Assembly (NCBI GenBank): GCA_016125045.1
Contig: WGML01000004.1
Coordinates: 1 to 64,000 of the forward strand
Length of the DNA stretch: 64,000 bases
Direction: 5' to 3'
DNA from: a bacterium
Lineage (GTDB): Bacteria > Pseudomonadota > Alphaproteobacteria > Caulobacterales > Hyphomonadaceae
Shown here: piece after piece, positions 8,844-18,002 of the stretch
Layout of the letters: the number at the start of each line of letters is the position of its first letter
How positions within the stretch are numbered: the stretch's first letter is position 1
Position numbers and translations under genes: made by a program
Notes under the pieces: generated by a model
What the model was told of the DNA's origin: nothing
Database searches by the model: none
What the model saw: the letters and a program-made list of their open reading frames with translations, nothing else

Positions 8844-9920
8844 TCAGTCGCTCGCGGCGTTTGCCGGATAGGTGGGCGCCGGGATCGCGACGAAATCGCT
8901 CGCGGCGGCGAAGTCGCCCGCCTCGAAGAGGATGCGCGTCTCGCTCGGACCGTCTGCGCGAGAGGAGGTGGAGATTTCGAGCACGACCGCCTCGCGCGGG
9001 TCGAGGGCTGCAAGCCTTGCGACCGTCTCGTCGGAAAAGAGCATCAACCGCCAGACTTCGCGTCCGGGACCGGTGTCGGTGCGGAACTCGCCCGCCCATG
9101 CGACATGGGACGCCGATCGCGGCGGCGCCGTCAGTGTGGGAGAGCGCGCAAACAGCGGTCCGAGCCACGGATCCTCGAGCGCCGCGGGATCGCGCATGAG
9201 CAGGCGGGCGGAGGTCGGCTGGGCGCTTGTCTCGGCCGGAAGGGCGGCGGCGAGGCGGAGCACGCTCTCGTCCGGGCCGCGAAGGAGGCCGAGGCGGGCG
9301 CCGGTGGCGGGGTCGGCGGTGAATACGGCCCATCTGTCATGGATGGAGCGTGAGGCCGCCCAGTGTCCGTTGACGCCGGCGTATTCCATGTACACCGAGC
9401 CAGCGAACGCCTTGTAGGCGTCGCGGACCATTTTCGAGGTGTCGACGATGAGCGCATGGGTGCAGGGCAGGCTCGCCGCATGGGCCCGGGCCTCGGCTTC
9501 CGCCGCGTCGATGCGGACGCGGGTGTAGTCGGCGCGCAGGAGTTCGTTGCGGACCTGCGACAGGCCGGACCGCAGGGCGATGCGTTCGCCCTCGCCGAAC
9601 AGGTTGCAGCGCCGGTCGGCCTCGGAAATGGCGGCGCGCTCGAGAAAGACACGCTCGACGGCCCTCGTGCGCTGTTCCAGCGAGAGTTCGGGCGTGGGAG
9701 CTGGAGCGGTGGAGGGTTTCGCGGTCGCCTTGGGGGTCACGGCCCGCGGCTGCGGCGCGCCGACAATCACGCGGTCGGATTGCGCAAACGCCGCCGAAGG
9801 GGTCGCGGCGGCGAGGATCGCGACGAGAATCGGGGCGAGGATCGGGGCGAGAACGGCTCCGCGGCGCGCGGGGCGCGCTATGGTCCGGGCAGACGAAACG
9901 AGGGGGCGGCGAACAGGCAT
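8844..9920 (-). CDS. Secreted conserved hypothetical protein
   Basis: About 358 aa. The N-terminus carries a signal peptide (hydrophobic stretch ending TPSAAFAQSD), then a Pro/Thr-rich linker. The mature part has a Cys in RRCNLFGEGER and another in SLPCTHALI, which could pair. I do not recognise a named domain. The ATG at 9920 (MPVRRPL) gives the signal peptide directly; the longer open frame upstream is low-complexity. Diverges from the DUF1491 gene at 10007. Confidence 0.65.
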   Translation of the reverse strand: MPVRRPLVSSARTIARPARRGAVLAPILAPILVAILAAATPSAAFAQSDRVIVGAPQPRAVTPKATAKPSTAPAPTPELSLEQRTRAVERVFLERAAISEADRRCNLFGEGERIALRSGLSQVRNELLRADYTRVRIDAAEAEARAHAASLPCTHALIVDTSKMVRDAYKAFAGSVYMEYAGVNGHWAASRSIHDRWAVFTADPATGARLGLLRGPDESVLRLAAALPAETSAQPTSARLLMRDPAALEDPWLGPLFARSPTLTAPPRSASHVAWAGEFRTDTGPGREVWRLMLFSDETVARLAALDPREAVVLEISTSSRADGPSETRILFEAGDFAAASDFVAIPAPTYPANAASD

Positions 9921-10006
9921 GGCGCGCAGTATCGGCGAGACGCGTTGACGGGCGGTGAATCCCGTGTCCTGAAACCAGTGGCTGAACCGGGCGGAAGGGA
10001 GGCGGC

Positions 10007-10378
10007 ATGAGGGATGTTCCAACCGGCCTCTGGGTGGCGGCGCTGATCCGGCGGGCGGAGCTTCAGGGCGCGTTCGCGCTGGTGGCGGCGCGCGGCGACG
10101 CCGAGCGCGGCGACGCGGTGGTGAAGGTTGTGCAGGCGGGCGGGCTCGCGCGCGTCTATGTGCGGGCGCCGGGATGGGGCGAGGAGGATTGTTTCGACGC
10201 CCTGCCCGAGGACGGCCCGGCCCCCGAAGCGGATATCGAGGCGCTGGTGCAGCGCAGGCGCGAGCAGGACCGCGACCTCTGGGTGGTGGAGATCGAGGAC
10301 GTCGGCGGTCGGCACTTTCTGACGGAACAGGTGAAGGACAAGCGGCCCCGAGGGCCGTTGGAGGGAGAGGGACGGTGA
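10007..10378 (+). CDS. DUF1491 family protein
   Basis: 123 aa. Matches the alphaproteobacterial DUF1491 pattern: GLWVAALIRRAEL at the start, VKVVQ in the middle, and the conserved ending QRRREQDRDLWVVEIED. No known activity. Its TGA overlaps the ATG of the nitroreductase gene (ATGA at 10375-10378 region), so the two are translationally coupled. Confidence 0.85.
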   Translation: MRDVPTGLWVAALIRRAELQGAFALVAARGDAERGDAVVKVVQAGGLARVYVRAPGWGEEDCFDALPEDGPAPEADIEALVQRRREQDRDLWVVEIEDVGGRHFLTEQVKDKRPRGPLEGEGR

Positions 10379-11064
10379 TGACGTATGACGAGGTGGTGCA
10401 GGGGCGGCGCAGCATCCGGGGCTACCGCCCGGACCCGGTTCCGATGGCGCTCCTGAAGGAGATCATCGCGCTCGCCATGCGGGCGCCGTCGTCGCTGAAC
10501 ACGCAGCCGTGGAATTTCTACGTGTTGACGGGCGAGCCGCTGGAGCGCATCCGCGCCGGCAATGTGGAGCGCAATCTCGCCGGCGTGCCCGACAGCCGCG
10601 AATTCCGGCGCGGCCCGGGTTATGAAGGCCAGCATCGGGAGCGCCAGATCGAGATCGCCAAGCAGTTGTTCGCGGCGATGGACATCGCCCGCGACGACAA
10701 GCCCAAGCGCCAGGACTGGGTGCTGCGCGGGTTTCGGCAGTTCGACGCGCCGGTGTCGGTGGTCGTGACGTATGACCGGTCGATCCATGGAAGCGACATC
10801 GCCCCGTTCGACTGCGGCGCGGTGACGAATGCGCTGGTGAACGCCGCATGGTCGCGCGGGCTCGGCTGCGTCATCAACAGTCAGGGCATCATGCAGTCGC
10901 CGGTAGTGCGCGAACACGCCGGCATACCCGACGACCAGGTGATCATGATCTGCGTCGCGATGGGCTGGCCGGACGAGAGCTTTCCCGCGAACGCGGTGGT
11001 CTCGCGGCGCAAACCGGTGGAGGAGGCCGCGGTGTTCGTCGGGTTCGACGGCGCGGCGGGCTGA
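10378..11064 (+). CDS. Nitroreductase-family oxidoreductase
   Basis: 228 aa. FMN-dependent nitroreductase fold: RRSIRGYRPDPVP, MRAPSSLNTQPWNFYVLTG (FMN-binding SxxNxQPW), and C-terminal IMICVAMGWPDE followed by ANAVVSRRKPVEE, all typical. Likely reduces nitro compounds or quinones with NAD(P)H; the true substrate is not predictable. Start ATG at 10378 overlaps the DUF1491 stop. Confidence 0.9.
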   Translation: MTYDEVVQGRRSIRGYRPDPVPMALLKEIIALAMRAPSSLNTQPWNFYVLTGEPLERIRAGNVERNLAGVPDSREFRRGPGYEGQHRERQIEIAKQLFAAMDIARDDKPKRQDWVLRGFRQFDAPVSVVVTYDRSIHGSDIAPFDCGAVTNALVNAAWSRGLGCVINSQGIMQSPVVREHAGIPDDQVIMICVAMGWPDESFPANAVVSRRKPVEEAAVFVGFDGAAG

Positions 11065-11150
11065 TCGGGCGAAGGCGGGAAGCGACGGTTTGTTTACCTT
11101 GCTGGGCGAGCCTGACCGCCTAGTGAGTGCAAACCCTTCCGGACCGCCGA

Positions 11151-11540
11151 ATGCTGTTCCTTCTCAATGACGAAGTGCTGGACCTTGGCGACCCGCCGAC
11201 GCGCATCGCCGAGGCGCGCGAGCTGATCCGACAGTCGGAGGCGCTGCGGATGTCGCGCCGGGAGACGCTCGATCTCGCCAAGACCGCGTACTTCAAGGCG
11301 ACGGTTCCGGGGCGTCCGCCCTTGCGCCTGCGGATGCTGATTTCGGCGCTGATCGCGGTGAAGTTCGAGGCGGATGCGGCGCTGTTCGTGAAGCCGGCGA
11401 ACGCGCGGGTGTCGAACGATGTGCTGTCGCGCCTTGCGACGACGCCGATGACGCTGCTTGCGCATCTCTATCAGATGCAGCGGCTGGGCCCGCTGGAGCC
11501 GGACTATGTAAACGACGCTGTGTGGCGTCACGCGGCCTGA
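11151..11540 (+). CDS. Conserved hypothetical protein
   Basis: About 129 aa, soluble, helical. The N-terminus MLFLLNDEVLDLGDP and the C-terminal half (LRMLISALIAVKFEADAALF) look conserved and natural, but I cannot name the family. A GTG at 11127 would add eight residues. Lies ~100 bp ahead of prfC on the same strand. Confidence 0.6.
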   Translation: MLFLLNDEVLDLGDPPTRIAEARELIRQSEALRMSRRETLDLAKTAYFKATVPGRPPLRLRMLISALIAVKFEADAALFVKPANARVSNDVLSRLATTPMTLLAHLYQMQRLGPLEPDYVNDAVWRHAA

Positions 11541-11640
11541 GTCGGGCCTGAGAGGGAACTGAGGCGGGGCGCGCCGCCCTTTCGCGATTCCCGCCGGTGC
11601 GGTATCGCGTCGGTTGTTCCATGCTGCAACGGACCGGTTC

Positions 11641-13236
11641 ATGACCCTCTCGCCCGAAGCGGAGGCTGCGCGAAGGCGCACTTTCGCGATCATCTCCCAC
11701 CCCGACGCCGGCAAGACGACGCTGACGGAGAACCTGCTGCTGGCCGGCGGGGCGATCCGGCTTGCGGGAGCGGTGCGGGCGCGGGGCGAGCGGCGGCGCA
11801 CCACTTCGGACTGGATGAAGATCGAGCGCGATCGCGGGATCTCGGTGTCGGCGTCGGTGATGACGTTCGAGCATGACGACCGGGTGTTCAACCTGCTCGA
11901 CACGCCGGGCCATGAGGATTTCTCCGAAGACACCTATCGCACGCTGACCGCCGCCGATTCGGCGGTGATGGTGCTCGACGCGGCCAAGGGCATCGAGCCG
12001 CAGACGCTGAAACTGTTCGAGGTGTGCCGGCTGCGGGACATCCCGATCATCACCTTCATCAACAAGATGGACCGCGAAGCGCAGGACCCGTTCGCGCTGC
12101 TCGACGAGATCGAGCAGAAACTCGCGCTGACCGCCGCGCCGCTCTACTGGCCGCAAGGCTCCGGGGACCGTTTCAGGGGGATGCGCGACCTGCGCAATGG
12201 CGAGTTCGTGGGCTATCGGCGCGTGGTGGCGGCCGATGGCGGGGTCAGCTTCGAGACCGGGCGCGTCGGCGGCAATGTCGAGGCGGAGATCATGGACGAC
12301 GCCGAGCGGGCGGAGCTCGCCGAGCATGCGGAGATGGCGTCGGGCGTGTGCGCGCCGTTCGACCGGCGGTCCTTCCGCGAGGGACATCTGACGCCGGTGG
12401 TGTTCGGCACGGCGCTGCGGCATTTCGGCGTGCGGGAGCTGCTCGCGGTGATCGGCGAGGAGGCGCCCTCGCCGCGCGACCAGAAGGCGTGGGTGAAGGG
12501 CGAGGAGACGACGGTCGGGGCCGACCGCGACGAGGTGACGGGCTTCATTTTCAAGATTCAGGCGAACATGGACCCCAACCACCGGGACCGCATCGCCTTC
12601 CTGCGGCTGGTGTCGGGGCGCTTCCAGCGCGGCATGCGGCTGAAGACGGCGGCGGGCAAGCAGGTGAACATCCATGCGCCGGTGATGTTCCTCGCCCAGG
12701 ACCGGGAGATCGCCGAGGAGGCCTATGGCGGCGACGTGATCGGCGTGCCGAACCATGGCGCGCTGAGGGTCGGGGATGCGCTGTCGGAGTCCGGGACGTT
12801 GCAGTTTCAGGGCATTCCGAACTTCGCGCCGGAAATCCTGCGCCGGGCGCGGGTGAAGGACCCGATGAAGGCCAAGCATCTGCGCAAGGCGCTGGAGGGG
12901 CTCGCCGAGGAGGGGGTGACGCAGCTGTTCACGCCGACGCTGGGCTCGGACATGATTGTGGGCGCGGTGGGCCAGTTGCAGATCGAGGTGATGGCCGAAC
13001 GGGTGGCGACGGAGAATAATCTCGAAGTCGTGTTCGAGCCTGCGCCTTATAATGTCGCGCGGTGGATCGGCTGCGACGACCGGGAGAAGCTGGAGGCGTT
13101 CCTGGAGAAGAATCGCGGGGCGACGGGAACCGATCTCGACGGCGCGCCGGTGTATCTCGCCAAGAACGCCTGGGATGTGGGGTATGTGTCGGAGAAGAAC
13201 CCGGACATCCGCTTCACCAAGACGAAGGAGCGGTAG
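11641..13236 (+). CDS. prfC: Peptide chain release factor 3
   Basis: 531 aa, the usual RF3 length. A translational GTPase that removes RF1/RF2 from the ribosome after termination. G1 HPDAGKTTLTE, switch GISVSASVM, G3 DTPGHEDF and G4 NKMDRE are all present, followed by RF3-type domains II and III (GNLSEDTYRT-like switch, VGVLQFQ-equivalent VGQLQIEVM). The ATG at 11641 follows a non-conserved 27-bp open stretch. Appears monocistronic. Confidence 0.96.
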   Translation: MTLSPEAEAARRRTFAIISHPDAGKTTLTENLLLAGGAIRLAGAVRARGERRRTTSDWMKIERDRGISVSASVMTFEHDDRVFNLLDTPGHEDFSEDTYRTLTAADSAVMVLDAAKGIEPQTLKLFEVCRLRDIPIITFINKMDREAQDPFALLDEIEQKLALTAAPLYWPQGSGDRFRGMRDLRNGEFVGYRRVVAADGGVSFETGRVGGNVEAEIMDDAERAELAEHAEMASGVCAPFDRRSFREGHLTPVVFGTALRHFGVRELLAVIGEEAPSPRDQKAWVKGEETTVGADRDEVTGFIFKIQANMDPNHRDRIAFLRLVSGRFQRGMRLKTAAGKQVNIHAPVMFLAQDREIAEEAYGGDVIGVPNHGALRVGDALSESGTLQFQGIPNFAPEILRRARVKDPMKAKHLRKALEGLAEEGVTQLFTPTLGSDMIVGAVGQLQIEVMAERVATENNLEVVFEPAPYNVARWIGCDDREKLEAFLEKNRGATGTDLDGAPVYLAKNAWDVGYVSEKNPDIRFTKTKER

Positions 13237-13349
13237 GGTGGGGGCTTGCGGGTTCCAGCTTCCTGCGGTTTGCGTCTGAGGAATTGTCTGGCTCAAGAGT
13301 GCGCCGCAAGCAGACCCGCCATCAGCCTGTCGGAGACGAGGGACCAGCC

Positions 13350-13709
13350 ATGACCACCTATTCCGAAAACCTCGACAAGATGCTGCTGATCTGGAACACG
13401 ACCGACCCGGCCAAGAAGGCCGCGCTGTGCGCGGAGGCGCTGGAGCACAACGTCCACTTTGTCGATCCGAACCACAACATCGTCGGCCACAGCGCGTTTC
13501 TGAAGATGGTTGACGAGGTGCAGAAGCGGATCCCAGGTGCGCGATATTCGCGTGCGAGCAAGATCGACGTGCAGAACAATCATTGCCGGTATCACTGGGC
13601 GATCGAACACAATGGCGCGCCGCTGATGGCCGGGTTCGATGTGACCGAAGTGAATGACGCCGGAAAGATCGTGAAGGTGATCGGCTTTTTCGGCGAACTG
13701 GAGCGCTGA
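13350..13709 (+). CDS. NTF2-like (SnoaL-type) protein
   Basis: 119 aa. Predicted small cone-shaped NTF2-like fold: an N-terminal helix (DKMLLIWNTTDPAKKAAL), HFVDPNHNIVGHSAFL, then beta strands HYHWAIE-like (CRYHWAIEHNGAPLMAGFDV) and a final VKVIGFFGELE. Such proteins bind or isomerise small hydrophobic ligands; no substrate can be assigned. ATG at 13350. Confidence 0.75.
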   Translation: MTTYSENLDKMLLIWNTTDPAKKAALCAEALEHNVHFVDPNHNIVGHSAFLKMVDEVQKRIPGARYSRASKIDVQNNHCRYHWAIEHNGAPLMAGFDVTEVNDAGKIVKVIGFFGELER

Positions 13710-13787
13710 TCGGCGGAGCCTGGAAGGAGCGATTCCGCAAGGGGGCAGCGGCACATCAGCAGATGGCGTCTGCAACGACGCGGGGCC

Positions 13788-14288
13788 CTATAGGTGGGTG
13801 ACCGGGACCGGCCGACCTAACAACGCGCAGAGCAAGGCGACGTCTGCGCGATCGATTTCGCGCGGTGGATACGCGGTCTTGAATTCGAGCAGGAAATCCG
13901 CCTTGACACACTGAACAGGTACGCCAGCGATCACGCCGTCGCCGGTCAAAGACCCTGCTGGATACGCGATGCCATCAATTGGGTCCGCGTGAACTCCCTT
14001 GCGCGGATCGAGCATCACGACGTGGACATCGATTTTTCGTCCTTCCGGCTCGGCAAGCACGAAGTTCCATTTCGTTGGGCTCTGAGCGGGGACTTCGCGA
14101 TAACCTCGTTCCACCAAGGCTTGTCGCAACGAAGGGACAGATTTCGCCTCCACCGCAATATCGAGATCATCGTGCGAGCGTGTTTGGCGTCCGACCGCCG
14201 CGTCGACCGCCCAGCCGCCGTCGATCCAGATAGGGACGCCAGCCCGGTTCAAGGTCTCATATAGTTCGACGACATCCGTTTGGCGCAT
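13788..14288 (-). CDS. Nucleotidyltransferase (aminoglycoside/lincosamide-NTase-like)
   Basis: 166 aa. The N-terminal GGWAVDAAVG with downstream SHDDLDIAV gives the GG...D.D signature of the minimal nucleotidyltransferase fold (Asp at ~41 and ~43), and the arrangement resembles the ANT(2'')/LnuA-type families. A later HVVMLDPRKGVHADPI segment fits the same group. Whether it modifies an antibiotic is unknown; many chromosomal relatives have no resistance role. The gene and its 5' flank are visibly richer in A/T than neighbours, suggesting acquisition. Confidence 0.75.
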   Translation of the reverse strand: MRQTDVVELYETLNRAGVPIWIDGGWAVDAAVGRQTRSHDDLDIAVEAKSVPSLRQALVERGYREVPAQSPTKWNFVLAEPEGRKIDVHVVMLDPRKGVHADPIDGIAYPAGSLTGDGVIAGVPVQCVKADFLLEFKTAYPPREIDRADVALLCALLGRPVPVTHL

Positions 14289-14579
14289 GATCGCAGTCTA
14301 ACGAGTGCGCGCGGAGTTCTCCAACAGGAGGACGCAGAGGCACTTTCGTGCGGATGACCGCCCTACGCCTCCGATCGGAGCCACCCATTCTTGACGGGAG
14401 GAGCGGCGGGGCGCAGGGTTGGTTCAGGTTCAGCACCAGCGCAGGGAGACGCCAGATGACAGATCTTGTTTGCGCCGGCTTCCGCCGCGCTGCCTCCCTG
14501 CGCCCGGATTGACGCCTCAGCGCGGAACCCCGGGCGGGCTGGCGGCTCTCGTAGTCCCCATGCTGCTGGACCCGATTTC

Positions 14580-15674
14580 ATGATCGAACACTTCGGATGG
14601 AGCGATGCGCTCCGCAACGAGCTTGCGCCCTTCACCGCGCAAGGGTTTCTGCCCGCGCGCGTCACCGCGCATCATCGCGGCCTGTGGCGTCTCGTGACGC
14701 AGGACGGCGAACTGAACGGACGGCTGAGCGGACGCTTCGCGCTCGACGCCGGGCCGGGCGAGCATCCGGTCGTCGGCGACTGGCTCGCCGTGAGCCTTGG
14801 CGACACGTCCGGCGAAGCCACGATCCATGCGCTGGCGCCGCGCAAGAGCGCCTTCACGCGGCGGGCGGTGAGCGATGGCGGTGTGCAGGTCGTCGCGGCG
14901 AACGTCGATGTCGCGCTGCTGGTCGCGGCGCTGAATTCGGACCTCAATCTGCGCCGGCTGGAGCGCTATCTGGTGGCGACCCGGGACAGCGGCGCGGACC
15001 CGGTGATCGTGCTGACCAAGGCGGATCTGCATGAGGATGTGACGGACATGGTGCGGTCCGTGGAGGCGATCGCGGGCGGCGCGCCGGTGGTGAGCCTGTC
15101 GTCGGTGACCGGGGCGGGGGTCGAGGCGCTGGCGCGGTGGCTGACGCCCGGCGCGACGGCGGTGCTGCTCGGCAGTTCGGGGGCGGGCAAGTCGACGCTG
15201 CTGAACCGGCTCGCCGGCAAGGCGCTGATGGACACGGGCGAGATCCGCGAGGGGGATGAGCGCGGGCGGCACACCACGACGCATCGCGAGCTGTTCCGCC
15301 TGCCCGGCGGCGCGCTGCTGATCGATACGCCCGGCATGCGCGAACTCGGCCTGCTGGAGGTTGAGGAAGCGCTCGATGCGAGTTTCGAGGACGTGACGGC
15401 GCTGTTTCCGGACTGCCGCTTCCGCAATTGCTCGCACCATGTCGAGCCCGGCTGCGCGGTCGCCGCGGCGCTCGCGGACGGACGGCTGGGCGAGGATCGA
15501 TGGGGCGCCTATCTCAAGCTAGAGCGGGAACTCGCCTTCGCCGCCACGCGCGACAATTCGGCGGCGGCGGCCGCCAAGCGCGCGAAATGGAAGCAGATCG
15601 CCAAGGCGCAGCGGGCGAAATACCGTCACCGATACAGCGCCGGGCGCGGCGACGGGGATCGGGACGACGATTGA
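14580..15674 (+). CDS. rsgA: Ribosome small-subunit biogenesis GTPase RsgA
   Basis: 364 aa. A circularly permuted GTPase that checks 30S maturation. The G motifs occur in the permuted order: G4 LTKAD before G1 GSSGAGKSTLLN, then TTTHRE and G3 DTPGMRE. An N-terminal OB-like domain and the C-terminal zinc knuckle (FPDCRFRNCSHHVEPGC) are intact. ATG 14580 follows a 114-bp open but unconserved stretch. The C-terminus is basic (KRAKWKQIAKAQRAKYRH). Confidence 0.95.
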   Translation: MIEHFGWSDALRNELAPFTAQGFLPARVTAHHRGLWRLVTQDGELNGRLSGRFALDAGPGEHPVVGDWLAVSLGDTSGEATIHALAPRKSAFTRRAVSDGGVQVVAANVDVALLVAALNSDLNLRRLERYLVATRDSGADPVIVLTKADLHEDVTDMVRSVEAIAGGAPVVSLSSVTGAGVEALARWLTPGATAVLLGSSGAGKSTLLNRLAGKALMDTGEIREGDERGRHTTTHRELFRLPGGALLIDTPGMRELGLLEVEEALDASFEDVTALFPDCRFRNCSHHVEPGCAVAAALADGRLGEDRWGAYLKLERELAFAATRDNSAAAAAKRAKWKQIAKAQRAKYRHRYSAGRGDGDRDDD

Positions 15675-15718
15675 ATCGGGGGGGGGCTGAGGCGCCTTGC
15701 GCCTCGCCTCCCTGCGGA

Positions 15719-16495
15719 TCAGGGCAGCGTGAGCGCCGGCGGTGGGGCGACGCGGCCGTCGGGCCTTGCGGCGGCGAGCATTCGCTTGAAGGCGGGTCGC
15801 GACTCCGCTCGGTCGAGCCAGGCCTTCACATTGGGATAGGCCTCCATGTCCGCGACATTCATGCGCGTCGCATAGGCGACCGGAAACACCATCATGATGT
15901 CGGCTGCGGAGAAGTCCGCCCCGCCGAACCATTGGTGGCTCGCGAGGAAATCATTGGCGAAGCGCATGGCGCGCTGGCCCGCGGTCTCGTCGCCGCGCGG
16001 CGCCTTGCTGTCGGTGGCGCGGGCGACGCGGTAGTCCGCGACGGCGTCGGCGGCGAGTGTGCCCTCCGAGTAATGCATCCACATGAGATAGGCGGGGTAG
16101 TCCGGGGAATCGACCGCGGGGACGAGCCGTCCGCCACCATGGCGGTCGAGCAGGAGCTGGAGGATCGCGCCGGACTCCATGAGCCGTTCGCCATTGTAGA
16201 AGACGGTCGGCGCGACGCCCATGCCCGGATTGACCGCGCGGATGTCCGCGAAGGAGCCCGCGACATCGCCGCGGCGGTATTTCAGCTCATAGGGAAGGCC
16301 AAGCTCCTCGCAGAGCCAGACCACGCGCTCCGAGCGCCTGCCCTCGGCGTGGTAGATGACAATGGTGGGCGTCTGGGCCGGAGCCGCGGCGCGCGGCGCG
16401 GCGGCCGCGGACGGCTGAGCGGGGGCGGGCGCGCTGGTGCACGCGGCGGCTGAGACGAGGGCGAGCGCAAGCCCGATGGCGAGGACGGTCTTCAT
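15719..16495 (-). CDS. Glutathione S-transferase with an export/lipoprotein-like signal
   Basis: 258 aa. Residues ~50-125 are a GST N-terminal thioredoxin-like domain (IVIYHAEGRRSERVVWLCEELGLPY, the MGVAPTVFYNG cis-Pro loop, ESGAILQLLL) and the rest a helical C-terminal domain. Unusually, it starts with MKTVLAIGLALALVSAAAC, a signal sequence ending in a lipobox-like Cys at ~19, then an Ala/Pro linker. ATG at 16495 is preferred over GTG at 16504 because AGGAG lies eight bases upstream. If exported, glutathione would have to be available outside the cytoplasm. Confidence 0.82.
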   Translation of the reverse strand: MKTVLAIGLALALVSAAACTSAPAPAQPSAAAAPRAAAPAQTPTIVIYHAEGRRSERVVWLCEELGLPYELKYRRGDVAGSFADIRAVNPGMGVAPTVFYNGERLMESGAILQLLLDRHGGGRLVPAVDSPDYPAYLMWMHYSEGTLAADAVADYRVARATDSKAPRGDETAGQRAMRFANDFLASHQWFGGADFSAADIMMVFPVAYATRMNVADMEAYPNVKAWLDRAESRPAFKRMLAAARPDGRVAPPPALTLP

Positions 16496-16578
16496 GGGGC
16501 GCACTCCTGCGGCATCGCCAGGAGGCCGAGGTTAGCACCGTTCGCGGCCGCCGCCAGCCCGATGACGCCCCCGCCGGA

Positions 16579-17817
16579 TCAGGTGCGAACGATCAGCCGT
16601 TCGACGCCGTGGAAGAAGGGAAGCGCCGTGCGCCATTCGGGCTGAGCGTCGGGGTCGGCGAGGCGAAGGTTCGGGAAACGCTCGAACAGCCGGCCGAGCG
16701 CGACCTGGGCCTCCAGCCGCGCGAGCGGTGAGCCGATGCAGATGTGCGAGCCGCCGCCGAAGCTGACATGCGGCGTGCGCTTGCGGGTGATGTCGAAGGC
16801 GTGCGGGTTCTCGAAGACGTCGGGATCGTGGTTCGCCGCGCGAAGGAGGACGTTGATCGCCTGCGTCTTGCGGATCGGACAGCCGCCGATCTCCATGTCG
16901 CGGGAGGCGATGCGGCCGGTGAGGAAGATCGGCGGGTCGTAGCGCAGCGTCTCCTCGACCACGGCGGGGATGAGCTTCGGGTCCGCGCGCAGGAGGGCGA
17001 GCTGGTCGGGGTGGCGCAGGAGCGCGTTCACCGCATTGCCGATGAGGTCGGAGGTGGTGAGATTGCCCGCCACCAGCAGCGCGCCGAGATTGATGCGGAT
17101 CTCGGCGTCGGAGATGTCGGCGCCGGCGGCCTGGAGCTGCACCATGTCGGTGACGAGATCATCGCGCGGCGACGCGCGACGGTCGACCATGGCGGATTCG
17201 AGATAAGCGCCGAGCGCCTCGGCCGCGCGCACGAGATGGGCGGTCTGGTCGGGCGTGCGCATGGGGTTGAGCGTCTGGATCACGCCCTCCGACCAGTCAC
17301 GGAAATCGGCCGTGCGTTCGATGTCGACGCCGAGGATGCCGGCGATCACCTCGATCGGGATCTGGATCGCGAAAGTGGGGACGAGGTCGAATTCCGGCTG
17401 GCCGTCGAGCTCGTCGAGGATGCGGTCGACGATGGCCTCGACCATCGGCTTGGATTTGGCCGCGCGGGCGTAGAGCGCCTGGACGAGCGGCCCGCGCACC
17501 CGTGCGTGGTCCGGGTCATCGAGGAGGAGGATGCTGGTGATGTCGGCGGTGGGGTCGTCGATGAGGCCGACACGGTCCTCGCGCAGGCGCCGGGTGAGCA
17601 CGGCGGCGGGTTCGGCCTTCAGCGGATCGCGCCACATGTCGAGATCGGAGAGCACGGCGCGCACATCGGCGTAGCGGCTGAGCAGGAAATTGCCGGACAT
17701 GTCGTCGCGGTGGACCGGGCATTTGGCCCGCTGGGCGTCGAGGGCGGCGTCGGGGTCGGCTGCGAAGTCCGGGTTGAGGGCGGTCATCTGCAGGATGCCG
17801 AGCGGCGGTTCGATCAT
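16579..17817 (-). CDS. Cytochrome P450
   Basis: 412 aa, soluble bacterial class. Heme-ligand loop FGGGSHICIG with Cys at ~360; ExxR in VVEETLRYDPP. The I-helix reads LLVAGNLTTSDL, so the position normally held by Asp/Glu before the conserved Thr is Leu. Start at 17817 (MIEPPLGILQ); the upstream open frame is unconserved. Faces the MscS gene across a 185-bp divergent region. No ferredoxin or reductase is adjacent. Confidence 0.92.
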   Translation of the reverse strand: MIEPPLGILQMTALNPDFAADPDAALDAQRAKCPVHRDDMSGNFLLSRYADVRAVLSDLDMWRDPLKAEPAAVLTRRLREDRVGLIDDPTADITSILLLDDPDHARVRGPLVQALYARAAKSKPMVEAIVDRILDELDGQPEFDLVPTFAIQIPIEVIAGILGVDIERTADFRDWSEGVIQTLNPMRTPDQTAHLVRAAEALGAYLESAMVDRRASPRDDLVTDMVQLQAAGADISDAEIRINLGALLVAGNLTTSDLIGNAVNALLRHPDQLALLRADPKLIPAVVEETLRYDPPIFLTGRIASRDMEIGGCPIRKTQAINVLLRAANHDPDVFENPHAFDITRKRTPHVSFGGGSHICIGSPLARLEAQVALGRLFERFPNLRLADPDAQPEWRTALPFFHGVERLIVRT

Positions 17818-18002
17818 GGGGGACTCCCTGAAACGAGCGGGAGCGGTAGCACAGACCGCAGGCGCGCACGATGCGCGAATTGTCTCCTTGGCGCCTGATG
17901 GCGGCGGTTTACAGCCGAACGCGTTTGACGCGGCCGCGTCGCGCACTAGTGTCGCGCCGGGACGAGACATCTCGTCGACGCAGCGATCCATAGGGGATGA
18001 GG

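Noticed and set aside
11293-13740. An 815-codon minus-strand open frame opposite prfC
   Set aside because: Arg/His/Pro-rich antisense of prfC, which has all GTPase motifs; a consequence of high GC.
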